In this document: one piece after another, positions 26,790 to 34,481 of the stretch
Position numbering within the stretch: the first letter of the stretch is position 1
How the letters are laid out: every line of letters begins with the position of its first letter
Origin: Acidobacteriota bacterium
GTDB lineage: Bacteria; Acidobacteriota; Blastocatellia; Pyrinomonadales; Pyrinomonadaceae
NCBI GenBank assembly: GCA_020199775.1
Contig: JAIVJZ010000009.1
Span: 106,813 to 170,812 of the forward strand
Length of the DNA: 64,000 bases
Direction: 5' to 3'
Notes under the pieces: model-generated
Told to the model about the DNA's origin: nothing
The model's input: the letters and a program-made list of their open reading frames with translations, nothing else
Databases searched by the model: none
Translations under genes and position numbers: made by a program

Positions 26790-27743
26790 TTGAAGAAGAT
26801 AGAACTACCGCCGCGAGGAATCGAAACGCTTTTTGGCGTCCACGACCAGAACATCAAATATCTGGAATCACTGCTTGACGTGCGCGTTGACGCGCGCGGA
26901 CAGGACTTAACCGTCGACGGCGACCCGAAAGATGTCGCCACCGTCGAACGCATCCTCGAAGACTTCACCGCGCTCTTTGCGGAAGGCAAGACCTTCACCG
27001 ACAAAGAACTGCGCGAAGCCTTCGCCCAGATCGCCGAAGACCGCGCCTACTCCCTGCGCGACTACTTCACCAAGGCGCGCTTCAACCCGGCGGGCAAAAA
27101 ACAGGTCGCGCCCAAGTCGGCCAACCAGCGTCACTACATCGAAGCCATCCAAAACAAAGATGTCGTCTTCGGCGTCGGCGTGGCCGGTACGGGCAAAACT
27201 TATCTGGCCGTCGCGATGGCCGTGCAGGCTCTCATGCAGAAGCAGGTGAGCCGCATCGTGCTGGCGCGCCCCGCCGTCGAAGCGGGCGAGAAACTGGGCT
27301 TCCTGCCCGGCGACTTGCAGGACAAAGTTGACCCTTACCTGCGCCCGCTCTACGACGCCCTCTTCGATTTGATCGACGCCGAGCGCGTGACGAAACTCTT
27401 GGAGAAGCGCGTCATCGAAGTCGCGCCGCTGGCCTTCATGCGCGGGCGCACGCTCGCCGACGCCTTCATCATCCTCGACGAAGCGCAAAACACCACGGGC
27501 GAACAGATGAAAATGTTCCTCACGCGCATCGGCTTCGGCTCGAAGGCTGTCATCACCGGCGACGTGACGCAGATCGACCTCCCCACGGGACGCCGCAGCG
27601 GCCTCGTCGAAGCCGAACGCGTCCTCTCCGGCGTCGAAGGTATCGAGTTCGTCTACTTCACCGACCGCGATGTCGTCCGCCACCGCCTCGTTCAGATGAT
27701 CATCAAGGCTTACGAAAGCCACGCCAGCAAGAGCGGCTTATGA
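26790..27743 (+). CDS. phoH: PhoH-like ATPase (YbeZ)
   Basis: A 317 aa P-loop ATPase/RNA-associated protein. An N-terminal KH-like segment (30-65) is followed by a RecA-like domain with Walker [56 protein letters not shown] and [11 protein letters not shown]. The start is TTG 26790, since an in-frame stop lies 12 nt upstream and AAGGAG is nearby. It leads the conserved phoH-ybeY-corC (ybeZYX) set involved in ribosome and rRNA quality control. Confidence 0.95.
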   Translation: MKKIELPPRGIETLFGVHDQNIKYLESLLDVRVDARGQDLTVDGDPKDVATVERILEDFTALFAEGKTFTDKELREAFAQIAEDRAYSLRDYFTKARFNPAGKKQVAPKSANQRHYIEAIQNKDVVFGVGVAGTGKTYLAVAMAVQALMQKQVSRIVLARPAVEAGEKLGFLPGDLQDKVDPYLRPLYDALFDLIDAERVTKLLEKRVIEVAPLAFMRGRTLADAFIILDEAQNTTGEQMKMFLTRIGFGSKAVITGDVTQIDLPTGRRSGLVEAERVLSGVEGIEFVYFTDRDVVRHRLVQMIIKAYESHASKSGL

Positions 27744-27747
27744 ACTG

Positions 27748-27825
27748 GTAAATCGTGAATCGTCAATCGTGAATAGTTAAAAACCGCTTTTTCCATTCAC
27801 GATTGACGATTCACGATTCACGGCT
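27748..27825. repeat. Palindromic 7-mer array, CGTGAAT type (site 9)
   Basis: Left arm of AATCGTG and AATCGTC units, loop TTAAAAACCGCTTTTTCC, right arm of ATTCACG and ATTGACG units. The variant AATCGTC unit on the left has its complement on the right, so the arms co-vary. It ends 4 nt before the ybeY ATG. Confidence 0.85.
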
Positions 27826-27828
27826 TTT

Positions 27829-28254
27829 ATGATTGAAGTTGTCAACCGCCAGCGCAAGTTGCCGATGGATTGCGGGCGTTGGGAGGCGTTTGCGGGGAAG
27901 GTTTTGAAAGTTGTGCCCGCGGAGGGCGCGGGGGTGGCGATTGTGTTCGTGTCGGATCGGGCGATGAGGGAGTTGAACCGGCGTTGGCGTGGGAAGAGGG
28001 GGACGACGGATGTGTTGTCGTTTCCGGCGGGGCAGGATGAGTTTGAGCGTGCGGCCGGGGCGACTCTGGGTGACGTGGTGATCTCGGTGGAGCGCGCGGG
28101 GGCGCAGGCGGCGGAGCACGGGTTGAGTTTTGAGAGGGAAGTGGCGCAGTTGATTTTGCACGGGGTGCTGCACCTGTGCGGCTACGACCACGAGCGGGAC
28201 GGCGGGGAGATGAACGCGTTGGAACTCCGTCTGCGACGCCGGTTGGGGATATGA
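27829..28254 (+). CDS. ybeY: Endoribonuclease YbeY
   Basis: A 141 aa metal-dependent RNase for rRNA maturation. The zinc motif HGVLHLCGYDHERD (H-x3-H-x5-H) is intact, and RGKRGTTDVLSFPAGQDEF is the family-typical substrate segment. Codons end in G/T more than in flanking genes. No Shine-Dalgarno is visible, as the palindrome abuts the start codon. Confidence 0.96.
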   Translation: MIEVVNRQRKLPMDCGRWEAFAGKVLKVVPAEGAGVAIVFVSDRAMRELNRRWRGKRGTTDVLSFPAGQDEFERAAGATLGDVVISVERAGAQAAEHGLSFEREVAQLILHGVLHLCGYDHERDGGEMNALELRLRRRLGI

Positions 28255-28257
28255 TTT

Positions 28258-28334
28258 AGTGAATCGCGAATCGTGAATCGTGAATGGAAAAACGGGCTTT
28301 CTCTATTCACGATTCGCGATTTACAATTCACGAG
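28258..28334. repeat. Palindromic 7-mer array, CGTGAAT type (site 10)
   Basis: Left arm GTGAATCGCGAATCGTGAAT with one more unit, loop GGAAAAACGGGCTTTCT, right arm CTATTCACGATTCGCGATT onward. The rare CGCGAAT unit on the left has its matching ATTCGCG on the right. It ends 6 nt before the corC ATG. Confidence 0.85.
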
Positions 28335-28340
28335 ACTGTT

Positions 28341-29666
28341 ATGGAAATTGAGATAGGAATCACGTGTCTGCTGCTGGTCGCGCTGACGTTTGTGGCGTTG
28401 ATTGATATGGCGTTCGGCGAACTGAGCGACGTGGGATTGCGTCGCCTGATCGGGGAAGCCGAGGATGAACCGCCGACGGCCGCCACGTCGTTCCTCACGG
28501 AGATTCTGGAAAACCGCTCGCGCTTTCGTTTCACGCTCACCGTCACCATCCTGATTCTGGTCGTCGCCACCTCCGTCCTCGTCGCTTCCGTCACATCCCG
28601 TTTGATTGAAAGCTCGCCCGCGCCGGGCGGGTATTCGCACGCCGCCTTTCTGTTGATCGCCATCGTCGCGGGCGTTGGGCTGACGGCGGTGGCGCGGCAG
28701 TTGATCCCGCGCCTCGTCGCGTCGCGCAACCCGGAGGCGACACTGGTCAGGCTGTTGCCGATCCTGCGCCCGTTCTACCGCCCGCTATCGCTCGTCGCTT
28801 TCGCGTGGCACAAATCTTTCGACCGCCCGCGCCGCAGCGAACACCTGACGGAGACGGGCCTCGGGGCCGAGGAGGAAGACGACAACGGCGACGACTTGCA
28901 GGCGTTGATTGACGTGGGCGAGGAAGAGGGCATTCTCGAAGAGGAAGAGGGCGAACTCATCCATTCGATCATCGAGTTTGGCGACACCAGCGTCAACGAG
29001 GTGATGACGCCACGCACGGAGATCGTCGCGTTGCCGGTCACGGCGACGGTGCGCGAGGCGCGCGACTGCGTGGTCGAGTCGAAATATTCGCGCCTGCCGG
29101 TCTATCGCGATCAGGTCGATAACATCGAGGGCATCATCTACGTCCGCGACCTGTTGCAATGCTGGGCTGAGGGAAGTGAAGACGGTTCGATCCAGACGCT
29201 CATCCGTCCCACGCTGTTTGTGCCCGCCACGAAGCCCGTCGCCGAGTTGCTCGAAGAGATGCAAAAGCAGCACGCGCAACTCGCGATGGTGATTGACGAA
29301 TACGGCGGCGTCGCCGGGCTGGTGACGGTCGAAGACATACTGGAGGAGATCGTCGGCGAGATCGAGGATGAAGACACCGAGCGCGAAGAGGTGGTCGAGA
29401 TCATAGAGGCGCACGACGGCTATTACGACGCGCTCGGCTCGACCGAGGTGGACAAGATCGAAAGACTCTTCGATTTCGAGATCGAAGAAGACGACGACGC
29501 GACGACCATCGCCGGTCTCGTCATCAGCGAACTCGGCTACGTCCCGCGCGCCGGGGAGCGGCTCACCTTCCGCGGCCTCGACGTGGAAGTGCTCGAAGCC
29601 GACGAACGCCGCATCGCACGCCTGCGGCTGCGCCGCGCGGAAGCGAAAGCGGCAGAGACAGAATAA
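28341..29666 (+). CDS. corC: CorC/HlyC-family membrane protein (YbeX-like with DUF21-type membrane domain)
   Basis: A 441 aa protein. An N-terminal membrane region (helices near 4-22, 55-80 and 93-112) precedes two CBS motifs (VNEVMTPRTEIVALPVTATV to KYSRLPVYRDQVDNIEGII; then LAMVIDEYGGVAGLVTVEDILEEIVGEI) and a C-terminal CorC_HlyC domain (GYVPRAGERLTFRGLDVEVLE). The family is linked to Mg/Co ion transport and, in the ybeZYX context, to ribosome biology. ATG 28341 is used because the frame upstream translates the repeat. Confidence 0.92.
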   Translation: MEIEIGITCLLLVALTFVALIDMAFGELSDVGLRRLIGEAEDEPPTAATSFLTEILENRSRFRFTLTVTILILVVATSVLVASVTSRLIESSPAPGGYSHAAFLLIAIVAGVGLTAVARQLIPRLVASRNPEATLVRLLPILRPFYRPLSLVAFAWHKSFDRPRRSEHLTETGLGAEEEDDNGDDLQALIDVGEEEGILEEEEGELIHSIIEFGDTSVNEVMTPRTEIVALPVTATVREARDCVVESKYSRLPVYRDQVDNIEGIIYVRDLLQCWAEGSEDGSIQTLIRPTLFVPATKPVAELLEEMQKQHAQLAMVIDEYGGVAGLVTVEDILEEIVGEIEDEDTEREEVVEIIEAHDGYYDALGSTEVDKIERLFDFEIEEDDDATTIAGLVISELGYVPRAGERLTFRGLDVEVLEADERRIARLRLRRAEAKAAETE

Positions 29667-29672
29667 GAAGAG

Positions 29673-29724
29673 ATTGATTCATTTCCTCATTTCCTCATTT
29701 CCTCATTGAATCAATGAAGAAATG
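29673..29724. repeat. 8-mer tandem array ATTTCCTC with inverted ends (site 11)
   Basis: Three ATTTCCTC copies (CATTTCCT units) flanked by TGATTCA on the left and TGAATCA on the right, with a partial complement GAAGAAATGA. It is the least symmetric member. It lies between corC and the deoxyhypusine-synthase-like gene. Confidence 0.6.
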
Positions 29725-29734
29725 ACTCCATCCT

Positions 29735-29763
29735 TTGTCCCTTACGTCCTCATCCTTTATATT
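29735..29763 (+). promoter_or_regulatory. Promoter placing the DHS-like start codon at +1
   Basis: TTGTCC (29735-29740), 17 nt spacer, TATATT (29758-29763). Predicted start of transcription is 29770, the A of the ATG chosen for the deoxyhypusine-synthase-like gene. No Shine-Dalgarno exists, so a leaderless mRNA is predicted, as for folP. Confidence 0.45.
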
Positions 29764-29769
29764 GTCGGC

Positions 29770-30906
29770 ATGGCGAAAAAGAAGAGTAAATTCCTGCGTG
29801 GGCGGCGCATCGACCCCAAGCCCATCACGGGCGACATCGCGCTCGCGGATTTGGTTGACGAGACGTTTCTGGCTTACAACGCGGCGCGTTTGCGCGAGGC
29901 GTGCCGGTTGTTCACGCAGAAGATGCTTGAGCCGGATGTGACGGTCGGCGTCTCGATCACGGGCGCGCTCACGCCCGCCGGTCTCGGCATCTCCGCGCTC
30001 ATCCCTCTGATGCGCGCCGGCTTCATCGACTGGATCATCACCACGGGCGCGAACCTTTACCACGACACGCACTTCGGCATCGGCCTCTCGCTGCACCAGG
30101 GCAACACGAGCACTTCGGACATCACGCTGCGCGACGAAGAGGTGGTGAGAATCTACGACATCTTCTTCGACTACTCGGTGCTGCTCGACACGGACGAGTT
30201 CTTCCGCCGCGTCATCGAGGGCGAAGAGTTTCAGCGGGCGATGTCCACGGCGGAGTTTCATTATCTCTGCGGCCGTTACGTGCGCGAGCGCGAGCGCAAA
30301 CTCGGGTTGGAGTATAAATCTCTGCTCGCCGCCGCCTACGAGTTCGGCGTGCCCCTCTACACCTCTTCGCCGGGCGATTCCTCCATCGGCATGAACGTGG
30401 CGGCGAAGGCTTTGCAGGGCAACCTGCTCGCCTTCGACCCGTCGCTCGACGTGAACGAGACCGCCGCCATCGTACTCGCCGCCAAGCGCGGCGCAATCCA
30501 CGGCAAAGGCGACCGCGGGCGCAAACATGGGGGCAAAAGCGCGGTCTTCATTCTCGGCGGCGGCTCGCCCAAAAATTTCATGCTGCAAACCGAGCCGCAG
30601 ATTCAAGAGGTGCTCGGCATTGACGAGCGCGGCCACGACTTCTTTCTACAAGTCACGGACGCGCGCCCGGACACGGGCGGGCTCTCCGGCGCGACGCCCG
30701 GCGAAGCCGTCTCGTGGGGGAAGGTTGATCCGGATCGTTTGCCCGACGCCGTTGTGTGTTATGTTGACTCGACCATCGCCTTGCCGGTCATCACGGCCTA
30801 CGCGCTGGCGCGCCACGAGCCGCGCCAACTCAAACGACTCTACGAACGGCGCGGCGAGTTGATGAATTTGCTATTGTCGGAATACGAGAAATCGGAAAGA
30901 AGGTGA
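29770..30906 (+). CDS. Deoxyhypusine synthase-family protein
   Basis: A 378 aa NAD-dependent enzyme family member. Motifs: [47 protein letters not shown] and the catalytic-lysine segment [13 protein letters not shown], equivalent to the EAVSWGK of eukaryotic DHS. Bacteria lack eIF5A, so the substrate must differ; known bacterial relatives make homospermidine from putrescine and spermidine, or are uncharacterised. ATG 29770 fits the family N-terminus; ATG 29722 lies in the repeat. Confidence 0.85.
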   Translation: MAKKKSKFLRGRRIDPKPITGDIALADLVDETFLAYNAARLREACRLFTQKMLEPDVTVGVSITGALTPAGLGISALIPLMRAGFIDWIITTGANLYHDTHFGIGLSLHQGNTSTSDITLRDEEVVRIYDIFFDYSVLLDTDEFFRRVIEGEEFQRAMSTAEFHYLCGRYVRERERKLGLEYKSLLAAAYEFGVPLYTSSPGDSSIGMNVAAKALQGNLLAFDPSLDVNETAAIVLAAKRGAIHGKGDRGRKHGGKSAVFILGGGSPKNFMLQTEPQIQEVLGIDERGHDFFLQVTDARPDTGGLSGATPGEAVSWGKVDPDRLPDAVVCYVDSTIALPVITAYALARHEPRQLKRLYERRGELMNLLLSEYEKSERR

Positions 30907-30910
30907 ATAG

Positions 30911-30978
30911 GAGTTTCAGGTTTCAAGTTTCAGGTTTTAAGTTTTAGCAGTTAACCTGAAACCTGAAACTTGAAACCC
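30911..30978. repeat. Palindromic 7-mer array, GTTTCAG/GTTTCAA type (site 12)
   Basis: Left arm GTTTCAGGTTTCAAGTTTCA and onward to AGTTTTAGC, right arm AACCTGAAACCTGAAACTTG and onward. It lies between the DHS-like gene and the YkgJ-like gene, ending 14 nt before the latter's ATG. Confidence 0.85.
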
Positions 30979-30992
30979 TGCAAGGTGTGGGC

Positions 30993-31469
30993 ATGGGGAA
31001 GAAAATCACGGACGAGCAGAAGCGCGTTTTTTTCGATTGTTCGAAGTGTCCGGCTTACTGCTGCGGGTTGTACGAGCGCATACAGGTGTCGAAGCGCGAT
31101 CTGAACCGTCTGGCAAAGCACTTCGGGGTGACGCCGGAAAAGGCCGCGAAGCGTTACACGAAGATGTGGGACGGCAAGGAGCGCGTGCTCAAGCGCACGC
31201 CCGACCCGATTCTCGGCGAGGCCTGCCAGTTTCTCGACCCCGAAACGCGCGGCTGCACGATCTATCACGCGCGCCCCGAAGTGTGTCGCACGTACCCGGA
31301 TCGCCCGCGTTGCGTCTATTACGACGTGCTGAAATTCGAGCGGCAACAGCAAGACGACGAAACCGTCCTCCCACTTTTTCAAATCACCTTCCGCGAGGTG
31401 GAAAAGAAAGTGGTCACGGACGAACACGGCAGCGAAAAAATTTGGGAGTGGAAACAAGAGAAGAAGTAA
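30993..31469 (+). CDS. YkgJ-family cysteine-cluster protein
   Basis: A 158 aa protein with the UPF0153/YkgJ cysteine pattern: FDCSKCPAYCCG near residue 15, C in GEACQFLDPETRGCTIYHARPEVCRTYPDRPRC. These cysteines probably bind zinc or an Fe-S cluster; function is unknown. ATG 30993 follows AAGGTG by 6 nt; a GTG 6 nt upstream is an alternative. Downstream of the DHS-like gene, same strand. Confidence 0.85.
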   Translation: MGKKITDEQKRVFFDCSKCPAYCCGLYERIQVSKRDLNRLAKHFGVTPEKAAKRYTKMWDGKERVLKRTPDPILGEACQFLDPETRGCTIYHARPEVCRTYPDRPRCVYYDVLKFERQQQDDETVLPLFQITFREVEKKVVTDEHGSEKIWEWKQEKK

Positions 31470-31530
31470 ATCGTGAATCGTGAATAGAAGAAGACGGTTT
31501 TTCTCGATTCACGATTCATGATTTACGAGA
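31469..31530. repeat. Palindromic 7-mer array, CGTGAAT type (site 13)
   Basis: AATCGTGAATCGTGAATAG, loop AAGAAGACGGTTTTTCT, CGATTCACGATTCATGATT onward. It starts at the stop codon of the YkgJ-like gene (TAAATCG) and ends 17 nt before the next ATG. Confidence 0.85.
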
Positions 31531-31546
31531 TGGGAGAGGAAAGAAG

Positions 31547-31771
31547 ATGCAGGATTTTCTGTCGAAGATGGTGGGGCAAGAGTTGGATGTCTTTTGCGGC
31601 GGCGTGTCGAGTTTGCACGGCGAGGTGGTCAGAGTCGAGGGCGGCGTGCTGCACTTGAAGGATACGGAGGGGACGCTCTGCTACGTGGCGATTGAGAAGA
31701 TCATCGCCGTGTGGGAGCGGCGCGAAGAGAGCGAGCACCGCGCCGGTTTCCTCGGCAGCGTCGTGAAGTAA
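31547..31771 (+). CDS. Small MM0924-like hypothetical protein
   Basis: A 74 aa protein, MQDFLSKMVGQELDVFCGG then LHGEVVRVEGGVLHLKDTEG and CYVAIEKIIAVWE. It looks like the small beta-barrel MM0924-type family (name from memory), proteins of unknown role that may bind nucleic acid by analogy with Sm-like folds. GAGAGGAAAGAAG supplies the ribosome site. A strong terminator follows. Confidence 0.65.
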   Translation: MQDFLSKMVGQELDVFCGGVSSLHGEVVRVEGGVLHLKDTEGTLCYVAIEKIIAVWERREESEHRAGFLGSVVK

Positions 31772-31828
31772 TTAAGGCACACGCCGCGCGGAAGTTTTCG
31801 GCGCGGCCGGCGGCACATAAAATTTAAC

Positions 31829-31873
31829 AGGCCGGCGATCCGGAATTAACCGGATCGTCGGCCTGTCATTTTT
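31829..31873 (+). terminator. Strong Rho-independent terminator
   Basis: AGGCCGGCGATCCGG-AATTAA-CCGGATCGTCGGCCT (31829-31864) is a 15 bp stem with one G-T pair, followed by GTCATTTTT. It separates the plus-strand genes from the convergent nlpC-like gene, whose stop is 18 nt further on. Confidence 0.85.
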
Positions 31874-31890
31874 AAGGAGCAACCTTAAAC

Positions 31891-32508
31891 TTAATCGGCC
31901 AGAGTCGAGGCGGGGAGCGGGACGCGGCGGAAGCCCGTGATGCGGCTGCCCCAATATCCGCTGAAGGACGAGTAGGTGACGCCCTGACTCGTCGAAGCGT
32001 GATAGAAGCCGTTCTCGTCGGCGACGATGCCGACATGCTTGAGATTGTTGAAGAAGACGAGCGTGCCGAATTTGTACTTCTCATCCTCGCCGACGGGGTT
32101 GAAATTCACCCAGAAGTCGCGCGCGCTGCCGCGCTCGAAGTTGACGCCCGCCGACTGGAAGACGCTCCACACGAAACCGGAACAGTCGAAGACGCGAGGC
32201 CCCTGCGTGCCGTAGACGTAAGGCGCGCCGATGCGCAGGTCAATCGCGGACATCATCATCCGATTGAATTCAAACAGGCGGGGGGCGATGAGCCGCGGCT
32301 TGACGAGTTCGATTTCGGTGCGTGCGCTGATGGGCGCTTCGGAGACGAGGAACACGTCGGTCTCCAGCCGGTGCGAACCGTCGGGCTGTGTGGTTTGTGC
32401 GACCTGACGCGGGCGGGACAAATCACTCTGTGCGACCGCACTGAAGGCGAAGAGGCAGAGGGCGAAACAGGCGGCGAGCGCGCGGGGGAACGGGGTTTTT
32501 ACAGACAT
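31891..32508 (-). CDS. Secreted NlpC/P60 cell-wall peptidase
   Basis: A 205 aa exported protein (signal peptide 1-26, FAFSAVAQ). The C40 cysteine peptidase domain occupies 85-195 with Cys109 (FDCSGFVW), His158 (NLKHVGIV) and His170 (FYHAS) as the catalytic triad. Such enzymes cut peptidoglycan stem peptides. No SH3 or LysM binding domain is present. MMMSAIDLRIGAPYVYGTQG matches the N-terminal part of the fold. Confidence 0.9.
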   Translation of the reverse strand: MSVKTPFPRALAACFALCLFAFSAVAQSDLSRPRQVAQTTQPDGSHRLETDVFLVSEAPISARTEIELVKPRLIAPRLFEFNRMMMSAIDLRIGAPYVYGTQGPRVFDCSGFVWSVFQSAGVNFERGSARDFWVNFNPVGEDEKYKFGTLVFFNNLKHVGIVADENGFYHASTSQGVTYSSFSGYWGSRITGFRRVPLPASTLAD

Positions 32509-32859
32509 AGAACGGGGGCTTCTTGCTCCTTATACAAAATCCACAATTGCTTTTGGAAACTTCTAGGGGTAGAAGGTGGTACGCTGCATTTTGTGCAGCC
32601 AAAACATCTTACAGTCGCAACATGATTGAAACAAGAGGCAATGTGACTGTTTCGTGACAGGGCATGGTCGCAAATCGTCCGGTGGACTAAAACTAACCAT
32701 GAACTCAAGCGCGAATTGGTTCAACCTGAACGATGTGTGTAGAGACCATGCGCCCGTAATTCCGGCGGGACAACAATTTACGCGTTTGGGGCGGAAGAAG
32801 GTGGATATATTTTTGCGCGTTCGTGATAGCATGCGGCGGCGCGAGAGAGGGCGCGGACT
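32509..32859. other. Divergent intergenic region, AT-richer, no gene
   Basis: About 350 bp between nlpC-like (minus) and the 473 aa gene (plus), noticeably less GC-rich than its surroundings. It contains a small TGCATTTTGTGCA palindrome near 32587 and GATATATT at about 32804, but no convincing -35/-10 pair. Open frames here have no ribosome site. I see no RNA gene. Confidence 0.35.
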
Positions 32860-34281
32860 ATGTTATTCACCGAAAGCAAAAGTCTTAATTACGCGGTTGA
32901 CGGCCGGACGCGCACGTCGCTGCTGGAAAGTTTGCAGGAGCAAGGGTTCGTGCCGTTGATTCGTTCGGCGCGACTGCATTTGTACGGGACGGCGCTGGCG
33001 GGAGCGGAGCATGCGCGCGCGTTGGAGAGCGCGCTCGCGGCGCGCACGGACGCGGAGCCGGAAGCGGCTTACGTGCGCGGCGATCTTTTCTGCGTGGAAG
33101 ACTACGCGCACTTCCTGCTGTTCGGCGACGCGGCGGGCGAAGGCGTGCGCGCCGGGATCGTCTACGAAAGCGGGACGGCCGACCCGCTCGAAAAGCTCGA
33201 CGCCTTTTGTCGCAGCATACGCGAGTCGCTCGACGCCGCGCGGGGCGCCGGCGGAACCGGCGCGCCGGATGGCAACGGCGCATCGCCGGGTGCGCCGGGC
33301 GCATTTGTCACCTTGGAATGGGAGACGAGCGCGCCGCGCATAGCCGACAGTTTTCAACGCTTCGCGGCCGACGTGAACGCGACGCCCACGGGCGCGCGCG
33401 GCGAGATGGTCGAGGGGTGGTTGCGCACTTCGGGCATGCTCGAAGATTCGCAGGCGCGCAATTTCCTGCGCCGCCTGCGCGAGGCGCACAGCGAGGGGCG
33501 CGCGGCGACGCTGGCGACCGGCGTCGAGAGCGTGCCTGATGCTTTGCTCAACCGGCTCGCGGAAGTGGGTTTGTTGAAGCGCGAGATTCTGGTCAGTTGC
33601 CGCAAGGACGGGCGCGCGCTGTTTCGTCTGCCGTCGCCCGACGCCTTCTCCGTCCTGAGCGGCAGCAACGCCGTCTGCAACGAATGCGGCGCGGCCATCG
33701 CCGACGAGCGCGCCGAAGAAGTGACCGTGCCGACCTCTTTGACCGCGACGCTGCTGCAAGACGGCGCGTGGCTCGCCACGCACCTGCGCGCGCTCATTTC
33801 CAAACTCGGCGTCCCCGACAAACAGATCGCCGCGCGTTCGACCGGGGCGCACGGCGAGGCGCGCCTGATGGCGAACGTCTGCGGCGAAGCGTTCCTCTTC
33901 CTCCTGCACGAGGGCGATTGGACGACCGCGCAGGCGCGCCGCGCGCTCGACGAGCACGCCCGTGTCGAAAGCGCGCACCTCGTGCTCGTCGCGACGGGGA
34001 AGATACAGGACGACGCGCGCAAGCGTCTGCTCGAACACGCGCGGCGGCGCACGCAGGGCGGGCGCGAACTCGAACTAATTCTCATCGAAGGCATGGACGC
34101 GGTCGCCGCCGAACTCCGACCCGTCTTCGAGCGCGTTTCGGCCGACGCCCTCGCGGAAGCGTTGTGGGAACTCGACACGAGCCTCGGCATGAGCGCGGGG
34201 CGGTTGCTCGCCACGCGTTTCCGCCTCATGCACAGTCCGGGCGCGCCCCGCAACCTCGCGGCCTCGGCCGCCTCGATTTAG
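32860..34281 (+). CDS. Unknown 473 aa protein with a winged-helix/zinc-knuckle-like middle
   Basis: No family recognised. A soluble protein without signal or membrane helix. Residues 1-125 form an alpha/beta region; 128-148 is a Gly/Ala/Pro linker; 150-245 is helical and includes a possible helix-turn-helix (SVPDALLNRLAEVGLLKREI). Cys247, Cys273 and Cys276 (SCRKDG..., CNECG) could form part of a zinc ribbon with one ligand missing or non-Cys. Residues 330-410 (EARLMANVCGEAFLFLLHEG, LVLVATGKIQDDARKRLLEH) form another alpha/beta block. GAGAGAGGG precedes ATG 32860. Confidence 0.65.
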   Translation: MLFTESKSLNYAVDGRTRTSLLESLQEQGFVPLIRSARLHLYGTALAGAEHARALESALAARTDAEPEAAYVRGDLFCVEDYAHFLLFGDAAGEGVRAGIVYESGTADPLEKLDAFCRSIRESLDAARGAGGTGAPDGNGASPGAPGAFVTLEWETSAPRIADSFQRFAADVNATPTGARGEMVEGWLRTSGMLEDSQARNFLRRLREAHSEGRAATLATGVESVPDALLNRLAEVGLLKREILVSCRKDGRALFRLPSPDAFSVLSGSNAVCNECGAAIADERAEEVTVPTSLTATLLQDGAWLATHLRALISKLGVPDKQIAARSTGAHGEARLMANVCGEAFLFLLHEGDWTTAQARRALDEHARVESAHLVLVATGKIQDDARKRLLEHARRRTQGGRELELILIEGMDAVAAELRPVFERVSADALAEALWELDTSLGMSAGRLLATRFRLMHSPGAPRNLAASAASI

Positions 34282-34386
34282 GTTTCAAGTTTCAGGTTTC
34301 AAGTTTCAAGTCTGAACATTCTTCGTTCTTTAACTTGAAACCTGAAACTTGAAGCCCTGCCATTTGCAACCTGAAACTTGAAACTC
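34281..34386. repeat. Palindromic 7-mer array, GTTTCAA type, loop inverted (site 14)
   Basis: GTTTCAA/GTTTCAG units, loop CTGAACATTCTTCGTTCTTT, then AACTTGAAACCTGAAACTTG; a further single arm follows at 34361-34385. The loop TTCTTCGTTCTTT is the reverse complement of the site 1 loop AAAGAACGAAGA, so this copy is in the opposite orientation. Confidence 0.85.
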
Positions 34387-34481
34387 ATTTGACAACCATG
34401 AGCCTCGCAGGGGAATCTTAGCAAGGTCTAGCTCCCGCTAGAGATGCACCGCCACTACAGCTCGAAGGATTTTACAAAAGA

